From assembly GCF_902167145.1 (NCBI RefSeq), contig NC_050104.1, positions 105,101,849 to 105,165,848 of the forward strand: 64,000 nt of DNA, read 5' to 3'. A program made the position numbers and the translations under genes. Positions 24,301-35,030 of this stretch are shown in pieces. The DNA is from Zea mays. Its lineage: Eukaryota > Streptophyta > Magnoliopsida > Poales > Poaceae. Each line of letters opens with the position of its first letter. Position 1 is the first letter of the stretch. The notes under the pieces are model-generated. The model was given only the letters and a program-made list of their open reading frames with translations, did not search any database and was not told the origin of the DNA.

Positions 24301-25814
24301 GCTGGATTGGTTGCGGGGAGAGTCAAAAGAATCTCTTCTTGGTTATAGCTCAACCTGACGGTTCTGAGTTCAGTGTTGAGGATTGCCTTATATTGGGTTA
24401 GCCAATTCATTCCCAAAATTACATCTATATCCTGGCCCTTCAGAACAATCATGTTAGCAGGAAAGTTCCGTCCGGCCATTGTTACTGGCACTCCATAGGC
24501 CACTTCTTTAGTAAAAATATGTCCCCCAGGTGAATGAATTTTAAACCCCTCCTTTGATTCATGGTATGCAATATGATGTTGTTCCACAAACTTCTTGCTA
24601 ATAAATGTATGTGAAGCACCAGAATCAAAAAGAATAATTGCTGGGTGACTGGCCACGGGGAACGTACCCATCATCACCGGCTCTCCCTCCGGTGTGGTAG
24701 CCACTTGCGTATAATATACTCGTCCCGTTTTCTTGGTATTCTTGCCCGAAGTACTTCCCTTGCCTGGAGCTGAATTTCCCGATCCTTGCTGATTATTAGC
24801 CTGATTTTGCCTTGGATAGGGACAATCTTTAATAAAATGCCCAGATTTGCCACAGTTAAAACATCCAGTTGAAGAACTTGGCAGCGCAGGGAATCGAGTG
24901 CCGGGGGCACCCGGCTGACTTTGGACAGTAGGGGCTTTGTTGGGACGAACAATTATGGGCTGCTTGAAAGGGAAAGATGGTGCACTTGAACGGTTCTGGT
25001 TAGAGGGCCGAAGAATAAACCGTTGTCTCTTTACCGGGCCCTGATTAGGCCGATCACCACTGAATCCCTTACTTTTCCCAGAAGTTGCATATTTGGCCTC
25101 CACAGATAAGGCTGTGCTGACAGCCTTCCCATAGGTGAGATCAATACATGCAGCCATTTTTCGCTGCATCCGGTCATTCAGACCTCTCATAAAACAGTTC
25201 CTTTTCTTCAAATCTGTATTCACCTGGTCAATTGCGTATTGTGACAGGTGATTGAACTTGTTGAGATACTGATTAACAGTATCTCCCCCTTGCTTCAGTT
25301 TCATAAACTCTTCTTGTTTCATGTGTAACACTCCCTCAGGAATGTAATGCTCGCGGAATGCTGCTTTGAACTCGTTCCATGTAATTTGATGGTTGTCCGG
25401 TTGGATGGCCACAAAGTTCCCTCACCAAGTACTGGCAGGTCCTCGGAGTTGCTGTGCTGCAAACAGTGGTTTCTGTACTTCCGAACAGCGTAGAAGGCCA
25501 AACTTCTGCTCTATGACCCGTATCCATTCGTCGGCCTCGAGCGGATCTTCTGCTTTAATGAAGAGAGGCGGACGAGTCTCAGAGAAATCCAGATAAGTGG
25601 TCTCACGGGGACCTTGTTGGAATCCTCTTCCTGCTTGTTGTTGAAGCTGTTGCTGACCCGCCATCTCCCTCAGGAAGCGGGTGTTGTCGGCTGTGGCGTT
25701 CACCAAGGCAGCAATTGCCTCGGCAAGCGTGGGTGGAACGGGAGGCGGATTCGGGGTAACGTCCCGACCCCCGGATGTTCCGGCTGCATCCTGTGCACGA
25801 GTCCTGGTCGGCAT
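21351..25814 (-). CDS. gag-pol: Gag-Pol polyprotein of element B, interrupted by one in-frame TGA
   Basis: The frame runs from ATG at 25814 (MPTRTRAQ) to the stop at 21351 with a single TGA at 25422-25424, after ASTW in the conserved Trp-Trp region of gag; reading resumes in the same frame. Element A has DWWD at the equivalent spot, so a Trp-to-stop change is likely. Downstream are a CCHC knuckle ([14 protein letters not shown]), protease DSGASHTF, reverse transcriptase FIDD, RNase H YCDASGSE, integrase HHCC finger and D,D,E core, and a chromodomain ([14 protein letters not shown]). Everything after the stop is 1353 codons with no further break. Without readthrough, only about 130 residues of Gag would be made, so the copy may be non-autonomous. 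Confidence 0.92.
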
Positions 25815-26027
25815 CTGTGGCAAAAACATTTGAAGTAAACATAATGTGCCAGAGAAAACCTTCCATTTTACATTACTATAAAAAGTAATGATACAGACTC
25901 GATATTACATAACAGGATACAATACCCATTATACAAAAGTTCAACCTATTAACAGGATACAATACCCGTTATACAACAATACACCCTACAATACCCTACC
26001 ATACACTACTCTACTTCTATTACACCC

Positions 26028-26612
26028 TTATTCCTGCTTGCCATCAGTCTTGGCGGCTTCATCGTCAGGTGTGGGAGTCCAGACGTCAACCAACCTCAAA
26101 GAAGGAGGAGGCTCAAAAAGGTCTAACTCCCCACCCAGCGCACGTCCCGCAACATGAGATGGTCCAGCTTCGGCCTCAGCAGGTGGTGCAGGCTCACTTG
26201 GGTGTAGTTGTGAGTATAATATATGGACTTCCTCGTGCAAAGTGTTGCAGTAAACCTGCAGGTTATCAACAGTCGAGCTAAGTTCTTTAACTCGGGCCTG
26301 AGCCCTTGCTTCCTTAGCACACATTAGCAAACGAGACTGGATAGCCCAGTCAAGAGCTAAGTCTCGATCAGCGAGTTGATCCTGCAGATGTCGGATGTCC
26401 CTTCGTAGTTCGTTAATTCTATCACCATCAGCGACCCAAGCATCAGTCCTATGTTGAAGTGCTGCTTGAAGTCGACTCACACGAGCTTCAAGGTCTCCGA
26501 TCGGGTCGTTGCTTCCACTGCTGCTACTTTCATGTCGGGGAGCCAATTGATGCCGAGGCACCCCAATTGGTCCCGTGGACTTGCGTGCCGTTAGCCTGGT
26601 ACGTGGCGGCAT
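26028..26612 (-). CDS. Accessory pre-gag coiled-coil ORF of element B
   Basis: An intact 194-codon ORF begins with ATG at 26612 (MPPRTRLTARK), about 240 bp after the primer-binding site and about 210 bp before gag. The N-terminus is basic. Residues about 35-140 show a strong heptad-like pattern of Leu, Val and Ile with many charged residues, predicting a long coiled coil. The C-terminus is acidic and Pro-rich. It shows no zinc finger, catalytic motif or membrane segment. Its position matches the broken accessory ORF in A, although the two proteins are not obviously alike in sequence. Function is unknown; conservation of position suggests a role in the element's cycle. Confidence 0.7.
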   Translation of the reverse strand: MPPRTRLTARKSTGPIGVPRHQLAPRHESSSSGSNDPIGDLEARVSRLQAALQHRTDAWVADGDRINELRRDIRHLQDQLADRDLALDWAIQSRLLMCAKEARAQARVKELSSTVDNLQVYCNTLHEEVHILYSQLHPSEPAPPAEAEAGPSHVAGRALGGELDLFEPPPSLRLVDVWTPTPDDEAAKTDGKQE

Positions 26613-26837
26613 CTTTTCTAAGGGGGAAAATGTTATTAGTAAGATTCTTAGCATGATGCATGTATAATTACAGAATCAACCTTAGTTGATTCAACCTTCT
26701 ATATGTTGCACTCTTCCTATCTGGTCTTTAAGATAGACTTCTTCAGAATACTTAGGTAAGAGGAGAAAAGAATTTTTAGGTAAGACTCTTAAAAATCCTT
26801 TTGAAGATGCTTCATAATATCTGCCAAGAAGGGTTAC

Positions 26838-26849
26838 GCTCCGATACCA
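26838..26849 (-). other. Primer-binding site of element B
   Basis: The minus strand reads tggtatcggagc, 2 bp after the 5' LTR end. This matches the initiator-Met tRNA type with one mismatch. Confidence 0.85.
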
Positions 26850-26851
26850 GC

Positions 26852-29800
26852 TGTGGCAGAACCTCCCAAGTTATTGGGCCCACATGCACCTGTCCTTGTC
26901 TCAAAGACCTCAGACGACTATGCATGTGCACCAAATAACTTAACAGGATCCGTCCGATTGCCCCAAGGACATCGTATAAACCACTTACAACCAGAACCGC
27001 GGGATTAAGTAACACAAATCACACACACAACATTTTTGCAGCGGAAATCTTATTACCAAATTTTACAGGTTACAAAAATTTTACATTATTTTATCGGAGT
27101 GATTACAAAAGTATAAGTTTGAAATATATGCTAGCTCAAGTGATCATCCTCAATAAGAAGATAAAGACGGGGTATACTTATATAAGAAGGCCGTGCCCAC
27201 CGGCACTTAACACCATCACAACAGCACAAGGTTAGAACCTGAAAAACAACAGGGAATAAAACCCTGAGTATGGAATTACTCAGCAAGTCTTACCCGACTA
27301 AGGAAAAGACTCTCAAGGGTATGCTGGATAAATAGGAGTCAAGGAGAGGCTTTAGCAAAAATCAACTTATACTTTTGCAGAAGTAGCTTACTAAAGTGAG
27401 TCCTTACTTTCAATCTTTTAACGCCATGTTAAGTATTAATAGACTCTATTTGCATCTAGTCTAATTTCAATCATCTCATCAATACAACATCATTTTTATC
27501 CATAGTGTTCACATCCTGACTTTAGGTTGTAGAAAAGTGACCAAGTCTTCATAACCGCGAAGGTACGGCGATCCGAATCGATTATACTCAGCTGAGGATC
27601 TCCAATCACACGACATATGTAGCACTTAACCCTTGCATATGTCAACCCGCCACCGGGGTTCTTAAGACCGGATCAGGTTCACGCAAACCGAGAGCACAGA
27701 TACACCACCGTCCAGCCTCTTGCCACGGAGGGTACACGCTACTCTCGCCACCGCTCCACGCCCATTTCGTGTTATCTTATTCCGGCCTTAGTCTGCCCGA
27801 GGCAAGGCTTACCCATGACGAGGCATGTGACCAGTTAAAGGGTCCTCGGTCAGCACGCCTACATACGCGTTAATCCTTAACCAACTTGGGTAGAACATCA
27901 CCTGTTCCTAACCCAAGTCTCAATTTAAGTATTTCCATCCTTAGGATTGTGTCTGTTCCTTAGGATGAAAGAGCATCACGGGGAACTTTGCAGTAAGATC
28001 CCACTATTGCTCCAAATGGAAATATTCTTGCAGGTAGAAGCCATCCTCTCCATGGTTAAATTGAGGACAACCTCTATCCACAAGATCTAAGCAAGGCTAA
28101 GCATTTTTGTAAATCATAAATTTGATACTTCACAGAAGTATCTATAAAGGTATGGATATCAAGGAAAGTAATGCATCAAAGGGTTTCAAGTAACTCCTAT
28201 GAACCTAATGCACATTTCACTAGACTTAAGTGTGCAAAAAGTATTTAAAAACACAAGGAAAGGGGTTGCATGCACCGGGGCTTGCCTTCGTTTACTGGTG
28301 AATCAGGCTCAGATCCACAGATATCAAAGTAGAAATGATTCCCGGCCTGAGACTCCGAAGGTGGTGGTGGTGTCTCCTCTTCAGTTACTTCTACCTCTTC
28401 TTCTCGTTCTAATCATAACCATACATATGTATAAGAATGGATGCCATGGGATGCTCATGAGGATGCAAAGATAACATAAACTTATTAGTTATGTCTTGAA
28501 TACAACTTGCCTTCACGGAGTTCCGGGAACTTAGGGTTTCCGGAGTCGGTAAAGGAGTTCATAGGGCAGGGGGGGTTTTGGGGTTTGGTGATCAAACAAG
28601 GTCCAAATCAATTCAAACTTTACCCAAGGCTTCTAAATATTGTATAACACTCATATAAAAATTTTGGGCATTTTAGGACTTATCAATTATTTTCTAAAAA
28701 TCTATAACCAAGACTTTTAACTACTTTAAATACCCTAAAATTTCTTACTTTCACTAAAAATCACCAACTTATTTTTGTTAAATACTATAGAAAATAACAA
28801 ACCAAAGAAAATTAGTTTCACAATTTTAGCATTTTTCTACATTTTTCTACACATTTTTAAAGTTTGCTAGAAATAGAAAAAAGAAAACGATGAACAGGCT
28901 TGGGCCGAAACCAGCCCAGGTCGGCCCAACAGCAGCAGAATCGCGCCCGCGCCCGCGCGCGCGATGGCGGCTTTGCAGAAAAGCCCTCGAGGTTTTATCT
29001 AACAGGAAGCGGGTTCGGTTACTATTTCCTGGGGTCACTGACATTTCACAAAAAAGTCCTCTGGTTTCTGTCTATTCTTTGTTTCAAGTCCGCGACGGCG
29101 ACCGCGCGGGGAACGAACTCCGGCGAGGTTATACTGGCGGATTTACATTATGATCAGTGCCTTCGAGCTATATACACCAGATTGAACCTCCACTGATCAT
29201 TTCCCCTAAGTTAATTTCAAGATTGACGAGCTAATTGGGTCTGGCCACGGTAACCGTGCGGATGAATTCAAGAACTACGCGTTCCCGGTGATGGGTGGTC
29301 ACACAGTTCAAATTGATGACTTGATAAGCATCACGAAGCTATGCAAGTGCTTAAACAAGAAAGCAGGGGACGGGGGCTGACCGGAGAGGGGCTGGCCGCG
29401 GTGAGGTGTTCTTGCGGGGTGTTCGACCCGATTTGGGGGAAGTCCCAAATTCGTGTTCTCAGGTGAACGATTGAGGACGATATTCAGTGGCTGGGTGGGT
29501 GATTAGGTTACACAGCTAGGGGAGGGCTCAATTTATAGGCGGCTTAGACGGTGGCCGTGAATTTTGCGGAGGACGCGCGGCGGCCGGAGGGAAGGAAGAA
29601 CACTGGCGCAAGTAAATTCGTGGCAAACGGCGTGGCATCCTCCCTGGCGACGATGGGACAGCATTAAGGTGTCACGGTGGTGCGGTGGAAAGGCTAAGCC
29701 ACGCGGCACATGGCCGGGAGGCGGCGATCGACGGCGAGGTAATCCGTGCAAGCCGCAAAGCAGTAGAGGAAGACGACGGTGAGTCACCGGAGTGGCGTCC

Positions 29801-30843
29801 AGCTCATGGGCGGTGAAGATCTTTTGACGCCGCGAAGTTATCCACACACCCGAGCGCGAATCGTGACGCCGGCGACGTGACTGACGGTGGAAAGCCACCG
29901 GCGGTGGTTTGTTGGCGACCTTATCAGCTCGGGGTACTGTACCATGGCATTGCTTCATCAGGGCTTCTGACCGAGCGATTTTAGAGTCAGTTTTCTCCAG
30001 ATTTCATGTGACAATAGGTCCAAGCCTCTGCACCAAAGTTGTAGTGCTACATACCAGCTACAACTCAACTATAGGACTTGATCACATTTGAGCACTGGAT
30101 CATGGTCAAACTGGCTCTCAAACTTGGGTCTAAGCCACTGTTAGTCTGAAATTCAGACAATACTAGCCTGACAGCCTGACTTCAGGCTTGATTATCTCCA
30201 AAATTTTCTTAACAACTATGCTCACACCTTTTAGCAAAGTTGTACTCCTATAGTTGGGCTACAATCTTGATGTGGTGACCTAGGGCAAAAACCCTATGCT
30301 TTGAAAGTTACAAGGGCTCAAAGTTGTGCTCACAACACTGATTTCAGACTTAGGCTATATAGAGGTCAAGTGGTACTTTTTGCAAATAAACCCAAAACTT
30401 AGGGTTTTGCTTTCAAGTCCACATATTTGTGAACCAAAGGACTTAAGACACTTATTTGGCTTGGTTTTTGCACTTTAGCCCAAAAGTGGACTAATTTTGC
30501 ACTTAGGTCCCTAGGGTTTGGTTTCAGGGTTTTCCAGGGTTCCAATTAGGGTTTCTGGTATCCCAGGGGTACAAAAGTGATTCAAGTTTATTCTTAGGGT
30601 CATTTTATGACTTTTACCCTAAAGTATTTAGGTTTTCTTAACTTGAGTTAAGTTTTACTCCTTTAATCACTATTTAGGGTCAAGTCCATTACCCAGGGTT
30701 CTATTTGCAAAACACTTAAAACAATACAACTTGTTTGAAATTTTTGCCTAGTGAATGCACTCTAGGTGTGTCAAACATATGCAATGCCAATGCTCATGAT
30801 GCCATGCTCAAGTTTTAGTTATAGTAACACCAGGGGTGTTACA
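26852..30843 (-). repeat. Element B 5' LTR
   Basis: It is 3992 bp, the partner of 17207-21199. It ends at 30843 against the C sequence ggactgatgcc. Confidence 0.93.
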
Positions 30844-31263
30844 GGACTGATGCCGGAGTCGAGTTGCCGGGGCCGCGAGCCTGGCCGACGTCCTCGGGGG
30901 ACAGCTGGCTGAGGCCTCGGGGTGGCCGGCCGAGCCGTCTGCTCGAGTCGGATTCCTGGAGAAGACCCTGGCGGCGATGGCCCGGGCGTGGTGCTGATGT
31001 CGTCCTTCGGAGTGGGGATCCTCCAACCGCGTCGTCGTCCGAGGCTAGGTCAGACCCCGCCGAAGGTGTAGATGACGCCGAGGGTGCTGCTGCTCCCTTT
31101 AACTGTCAAGGTCCGAGCCTGCAGGATCGGGTTATCTTGTAGTGTGCGTATGTTTTCTGCGGCCGCCGAGGCCCAAACACACTATCGTCGTGTTGTAAAG
31201 CTGCGTTTCCTTTCCTCTTGTTTCGAGTGTCTGGACTTATTTGTCGGTAACTGAATTGTTTGT

Positions 31264-31361
31264 CCGAGCGAGAGTTACTTTTCACGGAAGGTGATGAGTG
31301 AGGTATCCGTATCCCGGAGGCGTAGGAATCCCTCGGCTCGGTCAGCCTTGCCGCTTACGTG
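31264..31361. repeat. Dispersed repeat copy 2 in C tail
   Basis: It shares gaaggtgatgagtgaggta, tccgtatccc and cctcggctcggtc with copies at 31478-31577 and 16967-17050. Copies 2 and 3 are about 214 bp apart. Confidence 0.85.
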
Positions 31362-31477
31362 CACTCTTACTCGTCCATGGGGTTCTGTCACCGACGCAGT
31401 CGAGAAGACCCGAAAAATCGTTTCGGCAGAGAAGTTTTCGAGCGTGAAGACTTGTTCGGTCCGCGGAATCACTTATC

Positions 31478-31577
31478 CGAGCGTGAGTTACTTATCGCAG
31501 AAGGTGATGAGTGAGGTATCCGTATCCCAAAGGCGTAGGAGTCCCTCGGCTCGGTCAGCCTTGGCTGCTTACGTGTA
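31478..31577. repeat. Dispersed repeat copy 3 in C tail
   Basis: It begins tatccgagcgtgagttactt and continues with the same core as copies 1 and 2. Confidence 0.85.
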
Positions 31578-31790
31578 CTCCGTCGTTTTCAGGCTCCACT
31601 TTCGAAGTAGTCGAAAAGCACGAAAGACATTCTGGCAGAAAAGATCTTTTTCCGAGGAAAATTTTGACGCAGAGGGGGTTCCCCCTTTTAGCCCCCGAGG
31701 GAGGGTCGGGCTTTGCCGAGGCAAGGCTGACCCTTCCTTGATGACTAAACTTTGCGTGTGAACGAGGTATACGAACAACTTGAAAGCATC

Positions 31791-33026
31791 TTAAGGGTAG
31801 AAGCGACGTAGCTGTCGGATGTTCCAAGCGTTGTTGTAGACCTCGCCTTGACTGTTGGCCAGCTTGTACGTCCCGGGCTTCAGAACTTTGGCGATGACGA
31901 ACGGCCCCTCCCAGGGAGGCGTGAGCTTGTGCCGCCCTCGGGCGTCTTGTCGCAGCCGAAGCACCAGGTCGCCCACCTGGAGGTCTCGGGACCGAACCCC
32001 TCGGGCGTGGTAGTGTCGCAGGGACTGCTGGTACCGTGCCGAGTGTAGTAAGGCCATGTCCCGAGCCTCTTCCAGCTGGTCCAGTGAGTCTTCTCGATTA
32101 GCTCGATTGCTTTGGTCGGCGTAGGCCCTCGTCCTTGGGGAACCATATTCTAAGTCTGTGGGCAAGACGGCCTCGGCCCCATAGACTAGAAAGAACGGTG
32201 TGAAGCCCGTGGCCCGGCTCGGCGTCGTCCTCAAACTCCAGACCACCGAGGGGAGTTCCTTCATCCACCGCTTGCCGAACTTGTTGAGGTTGTTGTATAT
32301 CCGAGGCTTGAGTCCTTGTAGAATCATGCTGTTGGCACGCTCTACTTGCCCATTCGTCATGGGGTGAGCCACGGCGGCCCAGTCCACCCGGATGTGGTGA
32401 TCCCCGCAGAAGTCCAGGAACTTTCTGCCGGTGAACTGGGTGCCGTTGTCGGTGATGATGGAGTTCGGGACCCCAAAGCGATGGATGATGTTGGTGAAGA
32501 ACGCCACCGCCTGTTCGGACCTGATGCTGTTTAGGGGTCGGACCTTGATCCACTTGGAGAATTTGTCGATGGCGACCAACAGGTGCGTGTAGCCCCCGGG
32601 TGCCTTCTGCAAGGGGCCGACTAGGTCCAGACCCCACACAGCAAACGACCAGGTGATGGGGATGGTCTGCAGAGCCTGAGCGGGCAGGTGGGTCTGCCTT
32701 GCGTAGAACTGACACCCTTCGCAGGTGCGGACAATTCTAGTGGCGTCGGCCACCGCCGTCGGCCAGTAGAAACCTTGTCGGAAGGCGTTCCCAACAAGGG
32801 CTCGGGGTGTTGTGTGATGGCCGCAAGCCCCCGAGTGTATCTCTTGTAGGAGCTCCTAGCCTTCGGCGATGGAAATGCATCGTTGGAGGATGCCCGAGGG
32901 GCTGCGGTGGTAGAGCTCCTTCCCGTCTCCCAGCAAGACGAACGACTTGGCGCACCGCGCCAACCGCCGAGCTTCGGCTCGGTCGAGGGGTAGCTCTCCT
33001 CGGTGGAGATATTGCAGGTACGGGGT
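31791..33026 (-). pseudogene. int: Integrase region of element C, one internal TAG
   Basis: Reading continues in the same frame as the upstream RT segment. The first part (33026 to 32859) holds the linker TPYLQYLHRGELPL and ends at TAG 32856-32858, after ISIAEG. Beyond it lies the HHCC zinc finger (HSGACGHH, then CEGCQ) and the catalytic core with Asp in GLDLVGP, Asp in ITDNGTQF and Glu in NGQVERAN. The C-terminus ends NIRQLRRFYP, as is usual for this lineage, so nothing is missing at the end. The 963-bp stretch from 32753 is fully open. An integrase made from this copy would need suppression of two TAG codons. Confidence 0.85.
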
Positions 33027-35030
33027 CTACCAGTTTTGATTAGGCGTGACCCCGCTCCGCTCCTCCTTGATGCGCAGTGCCTCACCCTCGGGGGCCTCGG
33101 GCCGAGCCGAGGGTGCCTCGGGCTGGACCGAGGCTTTCTCGGGCTCGGGCGTGTCGTCGGTCTTGACGGAGGGTCGATGCAGGTCTCGGGAGAAGACGTC
33201 TGGGGGAACCGTTGTTCGCCCTGAGGCTATTTTAGCCAGCTCGTCCGCAGTCTCGTTGTAACGTCGGGCGATGTGGTTGAGCTTGAGCCCGTAGAACTTG
33301 TCTTCCAGGCGCCGAACCTCATCGCAGTAGGCTTCCATCTTCGGGTCGTGGCAGTGGGAGTTCTTCATGACTTGGTCGATGACGAGCTGCGAGTCACCGC
33401 GAGCGTCGAGGCGTCGGACCCCCAGCTCGATGGCGATGCGCAACCCGTTGACCAGAGCCTCGTACTCGGCCACATTGTTGGACGCCGGGAAGTGGAGGCG
33501 TAGCACGTAGCGCAGGTGCTTCACGAGGGGCGAGATGAAGAGCAGGCATGCGCCTGCTCCTGTCTTCATCAGCGGCCCATCGAAGAACATGGTCCAGAGT
33601 TTCGGTTGGATCGGAGCTGTTGGGAGCTGGGTGTCGACCCATTCAGCCACAAAGTCCGCCAAGACCTGGGACTTGATGGCCTTCTGAGGGGCGAACGAGA
33701 TCGTCTCGCCCATGATTTCCACCGCCCACTTTGCAGTTCTACCCGAGGCCTCTCGGTACTGGATGATCTCCCCCAGGGGGAAGGATGACACCATATTTAC
33801 CGGATGAGACTCGAAGTAGTGTCGCAACTTCCGCCGTGTCAGGATCACCGCGTACAGCAGCTTCTGAATTTGTGGGTAGCGGATCTTGGTCTCGGACAGT
33901 ACCTCACTGATGAAGTAGACTGGCCTCTGGACGGGCAATGCATGCCCCTCTTCTCGTCTCTCAACCACAATCGCGGCGCTTACCACCTGAGTGGTCGCGG
34001 TGACGTAGATCAAGAGGGCTTCTCCGGCAGCGGGGGGCACCAAGATGGGCGCGTTCGTGAGGAGCGTCTTCAGGTTCCCAAGGGCTTCCTCGGCCTCAAG
34101 GGTCCAAGTGAAGCACTCGGCCTTCCTTAAGAGGCGGTACAGAGGCAGGCCTCTTTCGCCGAGGCGCGAGATGAAACGGCTCAGAGCCGCAAGACATCCC
34201 GTGACTCTCTGTACGCCTTTCAAGTCCTTGATGGGCCCCATGCTGGTGATGGCCGCGATCTTCTCCGGGTTGGCCTCGATGCCCCGCTCGGAGACGATGA
34301 ACCCCAAGAGCATGCCTCGGGGAACCCCGAAGACACACTTCTCGGGATTGAGCTTCACGCCTTTCGCCTCGAGACATCGGAATGTCGCTTCAAGGTCGGA
34401 AAGGAGGTCGGAGGATTTCCTCATCTTGACTACGATGTCATCGACGTAGGCCTCGACCGTTCGGCCAATGTGTTCACTGAACACGTGGTTCATGCACCGT
34501 TGGTACGTTGCACCCGCATTCCTCAAACCGAACGGCATGGTAACATAGCAGTACATGCTGAAGGGTGTGATGAAAGAAGTCGCGAGCTGGTCGGACTCTT
34601 TCATCCTGATCTGGTGATACCCCGAGTAGGCATCGAGGAAAGACAGGGTTTCGCACCCAGCAGTGGAATCCATGATTTGATCGATGCGAGGCAGAGGGTA
34701 GGGGACTTTCGGACATGCTTTGTTCAGACCATTGTAGTCTACACACATCCGCCATTTCCCTCCTTTCTTTCTCACAAGCACAGGGTTGGCAAGCCATTCA
34801 GGATGGAATACCTCTTTGATGAACCCTGCCGCCATTAGCTTGTGGATCTCCTCGCCTATGGCTCTGCGCTTTTCTTCGTCGAATCGGCGCAGAGGCTGCT
34901 TCACGGGTCGGGCTCCAGCTCGGATATCCAGCGAGTGCTCGGCGACATCCCTCGGTATGCCGGGCATGTCCGAGGGACTCCACGCGAAAACGTCGACGTT
35001 TGCGCGGAGAAAGTCGACGAGCACTGCTTC
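33027..35030 (-). CDS. pol: Reverse transcriptase, RNase H and second RNase H-like domain of element C
   Basis: This 667-codon open stretch follows the gag-protease frame after a TAG (35031-35033). It starts FLRANVDVFAWSPSDMPG, typical of the Tat pol entry. Reverse transcriptase has the catalytic YVDD (about 34440). A first RNase H follows around 33950-34050 (LIYVTATTQVVSAAIV; the usual Asp after Tyr/Val is replaced by Thr, so this domain may be degenerate). A second, archaeal-type RNase H-like domain begins FFDGPLMKTGAGA near 33590 and includes NVAEYEALVNGL and GDSQLVIDQV. The stretch stops at TAG 33027-33029 after PNQNW. The dual RNase H layout diagnoses Tat/Ogre elements. Confidence 0.88.
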   Translation of the reverse strand, partial: EAVLVDFLRANVDVFAWSPSDMPGIPRDVAEHSLDIRAGARPVKQPLRRFDEEKRRAIGEEIHKLMAAGFIKEVFHPEWLANPVLVRKKGGKWRMCVDYNGLNKACPKVPYPLPRIDQIMDSTAGCETLSFLDAYSGYHQIRMKESDQLATSFITPFSMYCYVTMPFGLRNAGATYQRCMNHVFSEHIGRTVEAYVDDIVVKMRKSSDLLSDLEATFRCLEAKGVKLNPEKCVFGVPRGMLLGFIVSERGIEANPEKIAAITSMGPIKDLKGVQRVTGCLAALSRFISRLGERGLPLYRLLRKAECFTWTLEAEEALGNLKTLLTNAPILVPPAAGEALLIYVTATTQVVSAAIVVERREEGHALPVQRPVYFISEVLSETKIRYPQIQKLLYAVILTRRKLRHYFESHPVNMVSSFPLGEIIQYREASGRTAKWAVEIMGETISFAPQKAIKSQVLADFVAEWVDTQLPTAPIQPKLWTMFFDGPLMKTGAGACLLFISPLVKHLRYVLRLHFPASNNVAEYEALVNGLRIAIELGVRRLDARGDSQLVIDQVMKNSHCHDPKMEAYCDEVRRLEDKFYGLKLNHIARRYNETADELAKIASGRTTVPPDVFSRDLHRPSVKTDDTPEPEKASVQPEAPSARPEAPEGEALRIKEERSGVTPNQNW

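Larger units (their letters stand above)
17207..30843 (-). mobile_element. Element B: young Tekay/Del-type Ty3/Gypsy retrotransposon with one gag stop
   Basis: LTRs of about 3.99 kb lie at 26852-30843 (5') and 17207-21199 (3') on the minus strand. Between them are a primer-binding site, a coiled-coil accessory ORF, gag-pol and a polypurine tract. The LTRs differ by about ten substitutions and one G-run indel by eye (about 0.25%). It has a chromodomain and the same layout as A but a different LTR family. It is inserted in C in the same orientation. No target-site duplication is visible: ggggc precedes it and ggact follows. Confidence 0.92.
30844..31790 (-). other. Element C 3' non-coding tail, integrase-proximal piece
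   Basis: This lies between the integrase stop and the B insertion. It holds two copies of the dispersed repeat (31264-31361, 31478-31577) and a GC-rich remainder. I see no gene; ORFs here overlap the repeats. Confidence 0.7.
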
